A stretch of 64,000 nt of DNA from Rickettsiaceae bacterium (lineage in GTDB: Bacteria; Pseudomonadota; Alphaproteobacteria; Rickettsiales; Rickettsiaceae): assembly GCA_024236375.1 (NCBI GenBank), contig JACKKP010000001.1, positions 172,001 to 236,000 of the forward strand. Reading direction: 5' to 3'. Both the position numbers and the translations under genes were made by a program. Every line of letters begins with the position of its first letter. Position 1 is the first letter of the stretch. The notes under the pieces are model-generated. The model made no database searches. It was given only the letters and a program-made list of their open reading frames with translations, and had not been told where the DNA came from. Of this stretch, positions 36,400 through 45,503 are shown piece by piece.

Positions 36400-36804
36400 A
36401 TGAAATATATTACGGCTTTTTTTATATTATTTTACTGTTTTAATTACAGTTGTGCGGAACAAATTACCTCCGATGAAGAAAAAGTATTCTTGGGTGATTA
36501 TAAAGACTACACAAAAGCTGAAGTAATTATTTTAAATAAAATTACTGCTAAATCAGAAAAAAAAATATTAGAAATAGGACAATTAAATTTGTTCAAAAAT
36601 CTATCATTAAATGTTAAGCGTTGTGTGCAGTGGGAGCATCATAATATTTCTGAATATTTAGCTTATATAGTTATTCTTGATCAATCTCAAGGGAACCAAC
36701 AATTATTTAATGGATGGTTGTTTTCCAATAATTTATCAGTGAATTCTTTTCAGCATCCAGTGTTAGAAGTGATAATGGTCCGATGTGTAGAAAACTTATC
36801 ATAA
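36400..36804 (+). CDS. secreted DUF2155-family protein
   Basis: A 134-residue protein with a signal peptide (MKYITAFFILFYCFNYSCA, probable cleavage near residue 19). The remainder matches the alphaproteobacterial DUF2155 layout: AEVIILNKITAKSEKKILEI, a central Cys (VKRCVQW), and NQQLFNGWLFSNNLS ending in VIMVRC. A periplasmic or envelope location is likely; the function of the family is unknown. The ATG lies 20 nt after the terminator, so it needs its own promoter. Confidence 0.75.
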   Translation: MKYITAFFILFYCFNYSCAEQITSDEEKVFLGDYKDYTKAEVIILNKITAKSEKKILEIGQLNLFKNLSLNVKRCVQWEHHNISEYLAYIVILDQSQGNQQLFNGWLFSNNLSVNSFQHPVLEVIMVRCVENLS

Positions 36805-36835
36805 AATAATTTATTACAAATAGAATTTATAATTC

Positions 36836-36864
36836 TTGCAAAAAGTCTTTAAAATTGGTAACAT
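36836..36864 (+). promoter_or_regulatory. candidate infA promoter
   Basis: TTGCAA (36836-36841), a 17-nt spacer and TAACAT (36859-36864), 39 nt before the infA start. Confidence 0.45.
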
Positions 36865-36902
36865 ACAGCTGATTAATTAAGCATAAATGGTAACGCAGTT
36901 GG

Positions 36903-37121
36903 ATGACTAAAGAAGAACTTATAGAGATGGATGGATTAGTGTTAGAATTACTACCTAATGCTCATTTCAGAGTTAGGTTAAATAATGGGCACGAAATTAT
37001 TGCTCATACAGCTGGCAAAATACGTAAAAATAGAATAAGAATTTTGGCAGGAGATAAGGTTAAGCTCGAAATGACTCCATATGATCTCACAAAAGGTAGA
37101 GTGACTTTTAGATATTCTTAG
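36903..37121 (+). CDS. infA: translation initiation factor IF-1
   Basis: A 72-residue S1-like OB-fold protein that binds the ribosomal A site during initiation. It shows the standard sequence MDGLVLELLPNAHFRVRLNN, AHTAGKIRKNRIRILAGDKV and the ending TKGRVTFRYS. maf follows after 12 nt. Confidence 0.97.
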   Translation: MTKEELIEMDGLVLELLPNAHFRVRLNNGHEIIAHTAGKIRKNRIRILAGDKVKLEMTPYDLTKGRVTFRYS

Positions 37122-37132
37122 GAACGCAAACT

Positions 37133-37711
37133 ATGTCATTACCCATAATTTTGGTTTCTAATTCTAACACAAAGTTAGAATTACTTAAGCGTGTTGATGT
37201 TGTACCTGATCAAATTATTACACAAAATATCACATTAGTAGAGAAAAAATCAGAAAAACCACATCAATTTGTTACAAGAATCAGTAAAGAACGTGCTGAG
37301 CTAGTAGCAGCAGAATTTCAAGAAGGAATTATAGTTGTAATTGATACAATAGTAGTTTGTGCTGGTAAAATGCTTAAAGAAGCAAAGGATGAAGCAGAAG
37401 TAAGACAATATCTGCAACTATTATCAGGTAGAAGACATAGAATCTATAGTGCTGTCACAGTGATCAGAAAACAAAATGGTCATACAAAAACTAGTAATAG
37501 ATTAGTAACTTCTGTTGTGAAATTCAAAAGACTAAGTCCAAAAGAAATAGAGTTTTTTTGTAGTACACAACAGGGTATAGGCAAATTAGCTGGATATAGT
37601 GTACCAGGATATGCAGAGTATTTCATATCTTATATGTCTGGTTCTTTCTCTAATATTTATGGCGCACCTTTATATGAAACAAAATTGTTAATTGATGCTA
37701 ACCTTTATTAG
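37133..37711 (+). CDS. maf: Maf-family nucleotide pyrophosphatase (altered motif)
   Basis: A 192-residue house-cleaning nucleotide pyrophosphatase relative. It aligns over the whole family: start LVSNSNTKLELLKRV, central KAEL-equivalent RISKERAELVAAEF, VVIDTIVV and LSGRRHRIYSAVTV, and the C-terminal GKLAGYSVPGYAEYFI. The N-terminal substrate loop is normally S-x-SPRR-x-ELL; here it is SNSNTKLELL, losing the Pro and both Arg, and the C-terminal segment is also loose. Activity may be altered or lost. infA lies 12 nt upstream. Confidence 0.8.
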   Translation: MSLPIILVSNSNTKLELLKRVDVVPDQIITQNITLVEKKSEKPHQFVTRISKERAELVAAEFQEGIIVVIDTIVVCAGKMLKEAKDEAEVRQYLQLLSGRRHRIYSAVTVIRKQNGHTKTSNRLVTSVVKFKRLSPKEIEFFCSTQQGIGKLAGYSVPGYAEYFISYMSGSFSNIYGAPLYETKLLIDANLY

Positions 37712-37851
37712 AGTCAGCGGTAATTTAAGACACAAAAACTATTTATATTAATAAAATAGTTGTTTAAAATTCATAATTTTATTGTATTATAGTTGCGTCT
37801 AGATGGATTTGCTTTCTTAATAAATAAACATAGTAGTTTTTCATCTATCTT

Positions 37852-37937
37852 GCGGTCGTGGCGAAACGGTAGACGCGCAGCATTGAGGGTGCTGTTCTTG
37901 TAAAAGAGTGGAAGTTCAAATCTTCTCGACCGCACCA
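37852..37937 (+). tRNA. tRNA-Leu (GAG), CCA encoded
   Basis: An 86-nt class II tRNA. The acceptor stem is GCGGTCG / CGACCGC, with discriminator A and encoded CCA. The anticodon GAG is at 37885-37887 between CAGCA and TGCTG, followed by a long variable arm and the T arm GTTCAAATC. mgtE follows 59 nt later. Confidence 0.95.
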
Positions 37938-37996
37938 TTTCATAGGGTGAAAAATATTTGATAGGCTATGAAAAAGGTAATGGTTAGGAGGATAAT

Positions 37997-39385
37997 ATGT
38001 TAGATGAGAAAGTCCAAATCAACGATAATAGTGTTGCAAATAATAACTATCAGTTGAGGCTAGATCAACAATTAGAACGTATTAATGCGTTTTTACATCA
38101 CAGAAATTTATCTAAAGCATCCACATTATTATTAGACTTGCACTATGCAGATTTAGCAGATTTTTTAGATAATTTACCTCATAAAGAATATAAAAATATT
38201 CTACCTATAATTGCTGATAATTTAAGTCCGCATGTATTACTATCGCTTAGTGATGCGAATAAACAGCCAATTATCAAGGCGCTAGGCGTCAGTGCTAGCG
38301 CAAAATTAATTAATGAGCTTGGAATTGAAGACTCTATAGAAATCATAGAAACCCTTTCTCCGCATCTCAAACAACAAATTTTAGATTCATTAGATGCCCA
38401 AAAGAGGCAACAAATCATTGAAGGATTTAAGTATCCTGAAAATGCAACAGGGAGAATTCTAGAAAAAGATTTTGTATCATTGAAAGAGCACTGGACTGTG
38501 GGTCAAGCTATAGATTATATCAAACGTTCTTCAATTAAGTCCGATTTTAACGCTGCAATAATCACAGATAATGCTTTTAAACCTATTGGTACAGTATTGC
38601 TTAGCAAATTACTGAGAAGTCATAGAACTACTCCTGTAATAGAAATAATGAACCAACATTTTATGGTAGCGCATTTAGATACTGATATTGATGAGGTAGC
38701 GTTTATGTTTAAACAATATGCGCTCACCATAGTGCCGGTGGTAAATAAACAAGGAAAATTGATGGGCAGTATTTCAATTAATAATATGCTTTATATTATT
38801 GAGGAAAAAACTGAAAGCGAAATTTTAAATTTGAGCGGTATTAATAATAGTGATATTTTTTATAACTTATTCTTGAGTGCCAAAAATCGTTTTCCGTGGC
38901 TTTTTATTAATCTAATTACTGCTTGTATTGCTTCTACAGTTATAAGATATTTTGATAATACCATTTCTCAATTAGTTGTATTGGCTATAATAATGCCAAT
39001 TGTTGCATCAATGGGAGGTAATGCAGGCACTCAAGCGATGACAGTCACTGTAAGAGCTATTAGTAATCGTGAAATTAATGTGCTCAACAGTTTACGTTTT
39101 ATCCTGAAAGAGATTTATACTTGTGCAATTAATGGTAGTTTATTATCAGTGATTGGGGGATTGGTTATCTATATATTATTTCGAGATATAGAATTAAGTG
39201 TAGTATTTGGTGCTGCAATTGTAATTAATTTTACCTTAGCGGGTATGCTTGGTTCAACAATTCCTATTATTCTTAATCGCTTTAACATAGATCCTGCAAC
39301 TGCTTCCGGCGTTTTACTTACAGCTTGTACAGATACTATGGGTTTTTTTATATTTTTGTGGTTGAGTCAGCAGTTTTTAATCTAA
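37997..39385 (+). CDS. mgtE: magnesium transporter MgtE
   Basis: A 462-residue Mg2+ channel. The N-terminal superhelical domain (LHYADLADFLDNLP) is followed by two CBS domains (about 140-270) that sense cytosolic Mg2+ and five TM helices with the pore signature PIVASMGGNAGTQAMTVTVRA. An AGGAGG site lies 7 nt before the ATG. The full length indicates a working transporter. Confidence 0.95.
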   Translation: MLDEKVQINDNSVANNNYQLRLDQQLERINAFLHHRNLSKASTLLLDLHYADLADFLDNLPHKEYKNILPIIADNLSPHVLLSLSDANKQPIIKALGVSASAKLINELGIEDSIEIIETLSPHLKQQILDSLDAQKRQQIIEGFKYPENATGRILEKDFVSLKEHWTVGQAIDYIKRSSIKSDFNAAIITDNAFKPIGTVLLSKLLRSHRTTPVIEIMNQHFMVAHLDTDIDEVAFMFKQYALTIVPVVNKQGKLMGSISINNMLYIIEEKTESEILNLSGINNSDIFYNLFLSAKNRFPWLFINLITACIASTVIRYFDNTISQLVVLAIIMPIVASMGGNAGTQAMTVTVRAISNREINVLNSLRFILKEIYTCAINGSLLSVIGGLVIYILFRDIELSVVFGAAIVINFTLAGMLGSTIPIILNRFNIDPATASGVLLTACTDTMGFFIFLWLSQQFLI

Positions 39386-39477
39386 TGAACTACAATACTG
39401 ATTGCCAAATTAGTATTTGAGAATTAGAAAATATCAATATATTATAATTTTACAAAAATTAATTATAAATATTCAAA

Positions 39478-40488
39478 ATGTCAAAGAATTTTTTTGATAA
39501 TACTGGCCCATATCATTTAGATCAAATTGCCAAATTTATAGATGCAGAAGTCATCGGAAATCCTCAAAAAGAAATTAAAGATATCAAAGCCTTGGAGGAT
39601 GCAAGTCAAGAAGATATTAGCTTTTTGAATAATAAAAAATACATAGAAGTTTTTAGAAATAGCAAAGCTGGTGCATGTATAGTCACGAAAGATCAAGAGG
39701 TAGTAAATTCTGCAATGACTTTATTAAAAGTTGAGCATCCATATTTTGCATACGCACAATTACTAGATATATTTTATAAACCGGTTAAAAAGCAAGAATT
39801 GCAAAAAGCTTCACTAAACAACATAGCTGATACGGCGAAGATAGCTGATAATTGTTATATAGGTCATAATGTTGTTATAGAAGACAATGTAGAAATAGGA
39901 GAGAACTCTATTATTGAAAGCAACTCTTTTATTGGTTATGGAGTCAAAATAGGGAAGAGAGCTAGAATCGATGCAAATGTCAGTATTACTCATTCTATAA
40001 TTGGTGATGATGTGGTGATTTTACCTGGGGCTAGAATTGGTCAGGAAGGATTTGGTTTTGCAACTTATAAGGGGCAGCATAAGAAGGTTTTACATATCGG
40101 GAAAGTAATTATTGGCAACGATGTTGAAATTGGTGCAAATACTTGCATAGATCGAGGATCTATGAATAATACTATTATAGAAGATCGCTGTAGAATTGAT
40201 AATTTAGTACAAATCGCGCATAATGTGCATCTAAAAACAGGTACTGTTATAGTGGCACAAGTTGGCATTGCAGGTAGTACTACCCTTGGTAAATATTGTG
40301 TAGTTGGAGGTCAAGTAGGGATTGCGGGTCATCTAAATATTGCCGATTTTGTGAATATCGCTGCTCAATCAGGTGTAAGAGCCAATGTTCCTGTTGCGGC
40401 TTCTTTAATTGGTGGTGCCCCTGCTGTGCCAATTCAAGAATGGCATAGACAAACCATTACCCTGAAAAACTTAGCAAAAAGAAAGTAA
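39478..40488 (+). CDS. lpxD: UDP-3-O-acylglucosamine N-acyltransferase
   Basis: Third enzyme of lipid A synthesis; adds the N-linked acyl chain. The 336-residue protein has an N-terminal uridine-binding domain, then a left-handed beta-helix of hexapeptide repeats (about 110-310) with the catalytic-histidine region IAHNVHLKTGT. It begins the operon lpxD-fabZ-lpxA-lpxI, with fabZ starting after 1 nt. Confidence 0.95.
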   Translation: MSKNFFDNTGPYHLDQIAKFIDAEVIGNPQKEIKDIKALEDASQEDISFLNNKKYIEVFRNSKAGACIVTKDQEVVNSAMTLLKVEHPYFAYAQLLDIFYKPVKKQELQKASLNNIADTAKIADNCYIGHNVVIEDNVEIGENSIIESNSFIGYGVKIGKRARIDANVSITHSIIGDDVVILPGARIGQEGFGFATYKGQHKKVLHIGKVIIGNDVEIGANTCIDRGSMNNTIIEDRCRIDNLVQIAHNVHLKTGTVIVAQVGIAGSTTLGKYCVVGGQVGIAGHLNIADFVNIAAQSGVRANVPVAASLIGGAPAVPIQEWHRQTITLKNLAKRK

Positions 40489-40489
40489 T

Positions 40490-40918
40490 ATGAACGATAT
40501 AAAAGAAATAATGTCGATTATTCCACATAGATATCCTTTTCTATTAGTGGACAAAGTTATCAGTTTTGATCCAGGCAAAACTATTACTTGTATAAAAAAT
40601 GTGACGTTTAATGAACCTCATTTTATTGGGCATTTTCCTGATAATCCTATAATGCCTGGAGTCCTCATAATTGAGGCAATGGCACAATCTGCAGCGATTT
40701 TAGTTGCAAAATCCATAGGTGCTATTAATAAAAATATATTATTTTTATCTATCGATAACGCAAAATTTAGGAAAATTGTTGTGCCAGGGGACAGTCTAAA
40801 AATTGTGATTGAAGTCACTCATAACCGTGCAGATATATGGAAATGTAAGGCTAAATCTTTTGTAGAAGATGCTATAGTGGCAGAGAGTATTTTTACTGCT
40901 ATGATACAACATAAATAG
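40490..40918 (+). CDS. fabZ: 3-hydroxyacyl-ACP dehydratase
   Basis: A 142-residue hot-dog-fold dehydratase of fatty acid synthesis. It has IIPHRYPFLLVDKV, GHFPDNPIMPGVLIIEAMAQ (the catalytic His of HRYPF and the Glu of IEAMAQ) and FLSIDNAKFRKIVVPGD. It sits between lpxD and lpxA, as in most Gram-negatives, because both pathways draw on 3-hydroxyacyl-ACP. Confidence 0.96.
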   Translation: MNDIKEIMSIIPHRYPFLLVDKVISFDPGKTITCIKNVTFNEPHFIGHFPDNPIMPGVLIIEAMAQSAAILVAKSIGAINKNILFLSIDNAKFRKIVVPGDSLKIVIEVTHNRADIWKCKAKSFVEDAIVAESIFTAMIQHK

Positions 40919-40928
40919 TGACTAAGAA

Positions 40929-41714
40929 ATGATACATAAGACAGCAATTGTTGAAAAAGGTGCCAAAATAGGCAAAAACGTAATAATTGGTCCTTATTGC
41001 ATTATTAGCGCCAAGGCACAGCTAGAAGATGATGTACATCTCAAATCTCATGTAGTGATTGAAGGTAAAGTCACAATAGGTAAGGGTACAGTAATTTATC
41101 CTTTTGCCTCACTTTCATATCCACAAACTTTAAAATATAAAGGAGAAGATTCCGAGATTATTATTGGTAAAAATAATACTATAAGAGAATATGTCACTAT
41201 TCAACATGGTACCAGTGAAGGGAATATGGTCACTATTACTGGAGATAATTGTTTGTTCATGGTTGGCGTACACATTGCTCACAATTGTATCATAGGTAAT
41301 AATGCTATTTTTGCAAATTATGTTAGTCTTGCAGGTCATGTAACAGTAGGTGATTTTGTCACTATTGGAGGTTTGTCTGCTGTTCAACAATTTACTCGGA
41401 TTGGTAATCATGTGATGATCGGAGGAATGACAGGCATTTCGAGAGATTTACCTCCTTACCTGTTAGCAGGTAATAAGTGTGCGAATATAGATGGCCTAAA
41501 TTTAGTGGGTATGAGAAGGAGAAATTTCGATAAACTCAAAACTATTGAGGCAAATAAAGCAATTAAATTATTATTTACAGATGATGAAAATAAAATCTTT
41601 GAATATCGACTCAAGGAAGTAGAAGACCAATATAAAGATAATGAAATAGTACAAGAAATAATTGATTTTGTGATCGCTGATAAAACGCGTTCTTTTTGTA
41701 AATTTAAAAGATAA
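40929..41714 (+). CDS. lpxA: UDP-N-acetylglucosamine O-acyltransferase
   Basis: First enzyme of lipid A synthesis; transfers 3-hydroxyacyl from ACP to UDP-GlcNAc. The 261-residue protein is full length. Hexapeptide-repeat beta-helix over about residues 1-190 with the catalytic-His segment GVHIAHNCIIGNN, then an alpha-helical C-terminal domain (GLNLVGMRRRNFD). It lies 10 nt after fabZ and 5 nt before lpxI. Confidence 0.96.
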   Translation: MIHKTAIVEKGAKIGKNVIIGPYCIISAKAQLEDDVHLKSHVVIEGKVTIGKGTVIYPFASLSYPQTLKYKGEDSEIIIGKNNTIREYVTIQHGTSEGNMVTITGDNCLFMVGVHIAHNCIIGNNAIFANYVSLAGHVTVGDFVTIGGLSAVQQFTRIGNHVMIGGMTGISRDLPPYLLAGNKCANIDGLNLVGMRRRNFDKLKTIEANKAIKLLFTDDENKIFEYRLKEVEDQYKDNEIVQEIIDFVIADKTRSFCKFKR

Positions 41715-41719
41715 TTCAT

Positions 41720-42517
41720 ATGACTTTGCCAATTTTGGGTATTATAGCAGGTAATGGGGATCTACCAGAACAAGTTGTAAATTCTTATATAAAACAAGGT
41801 GGTACTTGTTATATAGTGTGGTTGGTAGATCGGCATATTGAAGGCGTAACACAACAAAAATTTAAATTTGGTGAAGTAAGTAAAATAGTAAATTATTTTA
41901 AGGAACATAAAGTAGAAAATGTTACTTTAATTGGTGGCATAGAGCGGCCAGATTTCACTTCTATAAAAATTGACCTAATGGGGTCCTTGTTAATGGCACA
42001 AATTATGAAAAATAAACTTAAGGGAGATGATAACGTCCTTAAGATTATTGCAAATTTTATTGAAAAAAAAGGGTTTAAAGTTGTTTCTGCAAATGATATT
42101 TTACGCTCACAAAATGAGAGTTTTAAGTCAATAGTGCAACCTAGCAAGCAGGATATAGAAGATATAATGCTTGGTCGAACAATTCTCAATATATTGGGTG
42201 AGTTCGATGTTGGGCAGTCAATCATTATAGATAATGGCTATGTCCTTGGTATAGAGGCAGCTGAAGGTACCGATCAGCTTATTAGTCGTTGTAGTACACT
42301 GAAAAAAAGCCCTAAAAGCGGAGTGTTAATCAAAATCTGTAAACCAAATCAAGATCGCAGAATAGATCAACCTGTGATAGGTCCTGAAACTATTAAAAAT
42401 ATAGTAAAACATAATTACTTAGGTATAGCTATTGAACAATTTGGCGTGTTGATTATAAATAAACAAGAAACCCTTAGTATGATTGATGAATATAAATTAT
42501 TTTTATATTACTTATAA
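41720..42517 (+). CDS. lpxI: UDP-2,3-diacylglucosamine pyrophosphatase LpxI
   Basis: A 265-residue DUF1009 protein that hydrolyses UDP-2,3-diacylglucosamine to lipid X, replacing LpxH in alphaproteobacteria. It has the N-terminal GIIAGNGDLPEQV, LIGGIERPDFTSI, and the C-terminal active-site region GIEAAEGTDQLISRC and PNQDRRIDQPVIGPETI. Its place after lpxA supports the call. It ends the operon, converging with tadA with 15 nt between. Confidence 0.93.
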   Translation: MTLPILGIIAGNGDLPEQVVNSYIKQGGTCYIVWLVDRHIEGVTQQKFKFGEVSKIVNYFKEHKVENVTLIGGIERPDFTSIKIDLMGSLLMAQIMKNKLKGDDNVLKIIANFIEKKGFKVVSANDILRSQNESFKSIVQPSKQDIEDIMLGRTILNILGEFDVGQSIIIDNGYVLGIEAAEGTDQLISRCSTLKKSPKSGVLIKICKPNQDRRIDQPVIGPETIKNIVKHNYLGIAIEQFGVLIINKQETLSMIDEYKLFLYYL

Positions 42518-42532
42518 TTTAAGATGCTATCT

Positions 42533-43021
42533 TTAAGAATAAAAATCACTCTTTTTATCAGCTAATCGTAATTTTTGAAAAAAACGGACCAGTAGTTCTC
42601 TACTCTCATTTTCCATTATATTGCTATAAACTTCAGGATAGTGATAGCATGAGGGCGAATCTAAGAATTTTACACCACTTTCAACTGCGCCTTGTTTTGG
42701 ATCAGCAACTGCATAATATAAACGTCTAATTCTTGAATTAGATATGGCACTGATACACATTGTGCAGGGTTCTAAGGTTATATACATATCACATTCAGAT
42801 AAATTTTTACTATTTAGTAGCGCGGAAGCGATTTTAATAGCTTCGATTTCAGCATGCCATGTACAATCTTTTTGCTCTTCTACTTTATTATGTGTTTGTG
42901 CAATAATTGTGTTTGTTGGAAAATGTAATATTACACATCCAACCGGTACTTCATTTTTATCAAAAGCTTTTTTAGCATATTCAAAAGCAAGTTGCATATA
43001 TTTATTTTCGAATTGTATCAT
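42533..43021 (-). CDS. tadA: tRNA-specific adenosine deaminase
   Basis: Zinc enzyme that converts the wobble A34 of tRNA-Arg(ACG) to inosine. The 162-residue protein has the catalytic HAE in CTWHAEIEAIKIAS and the zinc-binding LEPCTMC. Its ATG overlaps the stop of the CDF gene (ATGA), so the two are translationally coupled although unrelated in function. Confidence 0.93.
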   Translation of the reverse strand: MIQFENKYMQLAFEYAKKAFDKNEVPVGCVILHFPTNTIIAQTHNKVEEQKDCTWHAEIEAIKIASALLNSKNLSECDMYITLEPCTMCISAISNSRIRRLYYAVADPKQGAVESGVKFLDSPSCYHYPEVYSNIMENESRELLVRFFQKLRLADKKSDFYS

Positions 43022-43887
43022 ACAGGATCTTGATGAATGATTATTTCACTGCCTGGAAATGCTTGGGTTAAAGCTTGTTCAACTCTTTCAGAAATATCGT
43101 GAGTTTTTTTTAGACTAAACTCACCATTGATATCAAGATGAAACTGTATAAAAGGTTTATTGCCCGCAAACCTTGTCTTTAATTCATGAAAACCTTTAAT
43201 GTCATGACAATTATTGATAATATCAATTACTTTTTGACGTTCTTCGGGCGCAAATTCTTCGTCAGTCAAATTTTTAACGGCTTCTCTAAATAAACTATAA
43301 GAACCTTTAATAATATATAAAGCAATAAAAATACCAGTGAGAGAATCTATAAACCAGAATTGTTCACTAAAATATAAAGAAGCTATTACCGCTAAATTAG
43401 CAAAAAAATCTGAACTATAATGTAATTTATCAGCGGCAACTATTGTAGAATTAGTTTTCTTGAATACATAAGTTTGGTACATGATCAAGCCACAAGTCAA
43501 AAAAATACACAAATATATTGTCAAAGCCCCTAGTTCATGATTTTGAGGAGTTTGTTGATAATAAAGCGCATTAAAAGATGAATATAAAATAAATAAAGAC
43601 GAACTAAAAAAGAATATTGATTGAGAAAAAATTGCCAAGTCTTGGAATTTGTTATGTCCAAACCGATGATTTTTGTCAGGCGGTGTTAATGCTAACCGTA
43701 CCGCAACTAAATTGATAGCCGAAGAAGTTACATCTAGTACTGAGTCAATTAAAGAGGCTAAAATTGATTGAGAGTCGGTAGATATCCAGCCATAGCTTTT
43801 CACAATCATAATGATCATTGCAATAGTAACTGATGCATAAGAGGCGGATTTGATTAAATAATTATGTTCTAATTCGATATTATTCAT
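43018..43887 (-). CDS. cation diffusion facilitator (FieF-like) metal exporter
   Basis: A 289-residue inner-membrane metal/proton antiporter. Six TM helices carry the metal-site residues in LIDSVLDVTSS (helix 2) and LHYSSDFFANLAV (helix 5), followed by a C-terminal cytoplasmic domain (GFHELKTRFAGNKPFIQFHL). This is the FieF/zinc-iron type, but the metal is not certain. The upstream region is divergent with the 17 kDa antigen gene. Confidence 0.9.
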   Translation of the reverse strand: MNNIELEHNYLIKSASYASVTIAMIIMIVKSYGWISTDSQSILASLIDSVLDVTSSAINLVAVRLALTPPDKNHRFGHNKFQDLAIFSQSIFFFSSSLFILYSSFNALYYQQTPQNHELGALTIYLCIFLTCGLIMYQTYVFKKTNSTIVAADKLHYSSDFFANLAVIASLYFSEQFWFIDSLTGIFIALYIIKGSYSLFREAVKNLTDEEFAPEERQKVIDIINNCHDIKGFHELKTRFAGNKPFIQFHLDINGEFSLKKTHDISERVEQALTQAFPGSEIIIHQDPV

Positions 43888-43895
43888 AATAGTTT

Positions 43896-43924
43896 TTGCA
43901 ATAAATTTGAAAAAATATTATCAT
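43896..43924 (+). promoter_or_regulatory. candidate promoter of the 17 kDa antigen gene
   Basis: TTGCAA (43896-43901), a 17-nt spacer and TATCAT (43919-43924), 46 nt before the ATG. Confidence 0.4.
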
Positions 43925-43970
43925 GTCATTAGTAGTTTTTCCAACATAATAAAATATTTTTGAGGTCATT

Positions 43971-44444
43971 ATGAAAAAGAAAATGTTAAGTTCATTATTA
44001 TTACTCACAATTGGTGCAGTGTCCCTTTCTTCTTGTCAACAAGGTAACAATAGAGATGCAAGCAGATTAACAGGTGCTGTTGCAGGTGGATTAATTGGTT
44101 CCCAGTTTGGAGGTGGATCAGGTAAATTAGTAGGACTTGGCTTAGGAGCATTATTAGGCGGTGTTATAGGTGATAAAATTGGTCAAGATTTGGACAATCG
44201 TGACCGGAGTATGGTATATAATACTTCACAAAGAGCCTTTGAAACTACTCCAACTGGCAGAACAGTAAGTTGGAAAAATCCAGATAGCGGACATTATGGT
44301 CAAGTGACTCCAACTAAAACAATTTATCAAGGTGGTACTGTTTGTCGTGAGTATCAGCAAAAAATCACTGTAGGTGGTAAAACTGTAGAAGGTTATGGTA
44401 CTGCTTGTCGTCAACAAGATGGAAGTTGGAAAATTGTAGATTAA
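43971..44444 (+). CDS. 17 kDa surface-antigen lipoprotein
   Basis: A 157-residue outer-membrane lipoprotein of the rickettsial 17 kDa antigen family. It has a lipoprotein signal peptide ending SLSSC (Cys near 22), then a glycine-zipper segment (GAVAGGLIGSQFGGGSGKLV, LGALLGGVIGDKIG) and a C-terminal domain with GTVCREYQQKITVGGKTVEG and CRQQDGSWKI. A GAGG site precedes the ATG, and a strong terminator follows. It is one of the best taxonomic pointers in the window. Confidence 0.92.
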   Translation: MKKKMLSSLLLLTIGAVSLSSCQQGNNRDASRLTGAVAGGLIGSQFGGGSGKLVGLGLGALLGGVIGDKIGQDLDNRDRSMVYNTSQRAFETTPTGRTVSWKNPDSGHYGQVTPTKTIYQGGTVCREYQQKITVGGKTVEGYGTACRQQDGSWKIVD

Positions 44445-44468
44445 AACTTATAATTATAAATTACATTT

Positions 44469-44506
44469 TACCCCGTAAAATTGTTATATTTCACGGGGTA
44501 TTTTTT
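44469..44506 (+). terminator. terminator of the 17 kDa antigen gene
   Basis: Stem TACCCCGT (44469-44476) with ACGGGGTA (44493-44500), followed directly by six T. It lies 25 nt after the stop codon. Confidence 0.9.
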
Positions 44507-44579
44507 GTTATTGACAACTATAACACTATAAATTAATTTGCTTATTACAATTTCAATTTCTAATTAATACGAGGTCAAA

Positions 44580-45122
44580 ATGTCAGATACAGACACAATC
44601 ACAGACAATTCATTAAATAATAATTCAGAATCAGTAATTACTACTTTTGATGTCATATCTCCAAATCATGAAGAGCAAGTAGACACACAAAGTGAGATTG
44701 CTAATGAGTCAGCCAAAGAAAATCTGCCAATATCTGAGAATTCAGATCAAACAACAGAAATAGTAAACTTGGAAAAAACTGAAGAAATCAATGAATCTAA
44801 GGAAATAGTTGAGGATCAATCAGCAAATCCTATCGATGCACAGAGTTTTGCTGCTAAAGCTAGAAATTATCAATCTATTATTAGTAATCTAACTTCAGAA
44901 GAGTTAGAAGCACTTATTGCAAAAATTTTACAAGAGCAAGGGGAAGAAGCTGCAAATTTAGTGAAAAAACTTATAATGTCAGGTGAAAACAGTGATGAAA
45001 TTGCAAATGATCTTGATTTTACACATCCTGAATTCTGTAAATTATTTAACGTCATTGAAGAAGAATTAATGGTAGGAGTTAACTCTCTTGCAACCAATTC
45101 TGAAGAGGCTGATTTACAATAA
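44580..45122 (+). CDS. acidic unknown protein
   Basis: A 180-residue acidic protein. Residues 1-85 are low-complexity and rich in Ser, Thr, Glu, Asn and Asp (TESEI/ENSDQT-type runs), so probably disordered. Residues 90-170 look helical (AKARNYQSIISNLTSEELEA and EEAANLVKKLIMSGENSDE). No signal peptide, TM segment or known domain is seen. GAGG lies 8 nt before the ATG. The disordered acidic N-terminus would suit a secreted or chaperone-bound protein, but this is speculation. Confidence 0.6.
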   Translation: MSDTDTITDNSLNNNSESVITTFDVISPNHEEQVDTQSEIANESAKENLPISENSDQTTEIVNLEKTEEINESKEIVEDQSANPIDAQSFAAKARNYQSIISNLTSEELEALIAKILQEQGEEAANLVKKLIMSGENSDEIANDLDFTHPEFCKLFNVIEEELMVGVNSLATNSEEADLQ

Positions 45123-45161
45123 TCAGTTGTGTAAGACTTTGTAATATTATAAATCAATGGT

Positions 45162-45234
45162 ATTAAAGTTTGAGTATGTAGTGTTATCACTTAGTTATTA
45201 AGCATTTGTGAAGTCTTATTACTCAAACTTTAAT
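45162..45234. repeat. 15-bp perfect inverted repeat
   Basis: ATTAAAGTTTGAGTA (45162-45176) and TACTCAAACTTTAAT (45220-45234) enclose 43 nt. It lies 40 nt after the acidic protein gene. The long loop and absence of a T-run make a simple terminator unlikely. Confidence 0.5.
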
Positions 45235-45438
45235 CTATCTAAATATTATATGCATTATTAGCGACTAAATTGTATTTACCTATGCATGATTTCATTCAAG
45301 CAAACTTTGGTTAGGCCTTTCTATAACATTTTAATTGTTCATACTAATATGACTAATTAAATTTCAATTGCTATATAATCAGAAACTTATACAAAGAAAG
45401 TATATATAAGTTCCAAAAAGTGATTTTGAATGATATTA

Positions 45439-45467
45439 AACTCAATTTAAATATTTTAAATTGAGTT
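45439..45467. terminator. hairpin between convergent genes
   Basis: A perfect 13-bp stem, AACTCAATTTAAA with TTTAAATTGAGTT, and a 3-nt loop. It lies 37 nt after the hydrolase stop codon on the minus strand. No long T-run follows, so efficiency is uncertain. Confidence 0.5.
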
Positions 45468-45503
45468 AACAGACTAAAATTTGTACTACTCTTACACTAT
45501 AAA

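Larger units (their letters stand above)
45123..45503. other. 381-bp region with two inverted repeats
   Basis: No gene. It contains a 15-bp perfect inverted repeat with a 43-nt loop (45162-45176 with 45220-45234) and a compact 13-bp hairpin (45439-45467). The rest is AT-rich. Confidence 0.6.
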
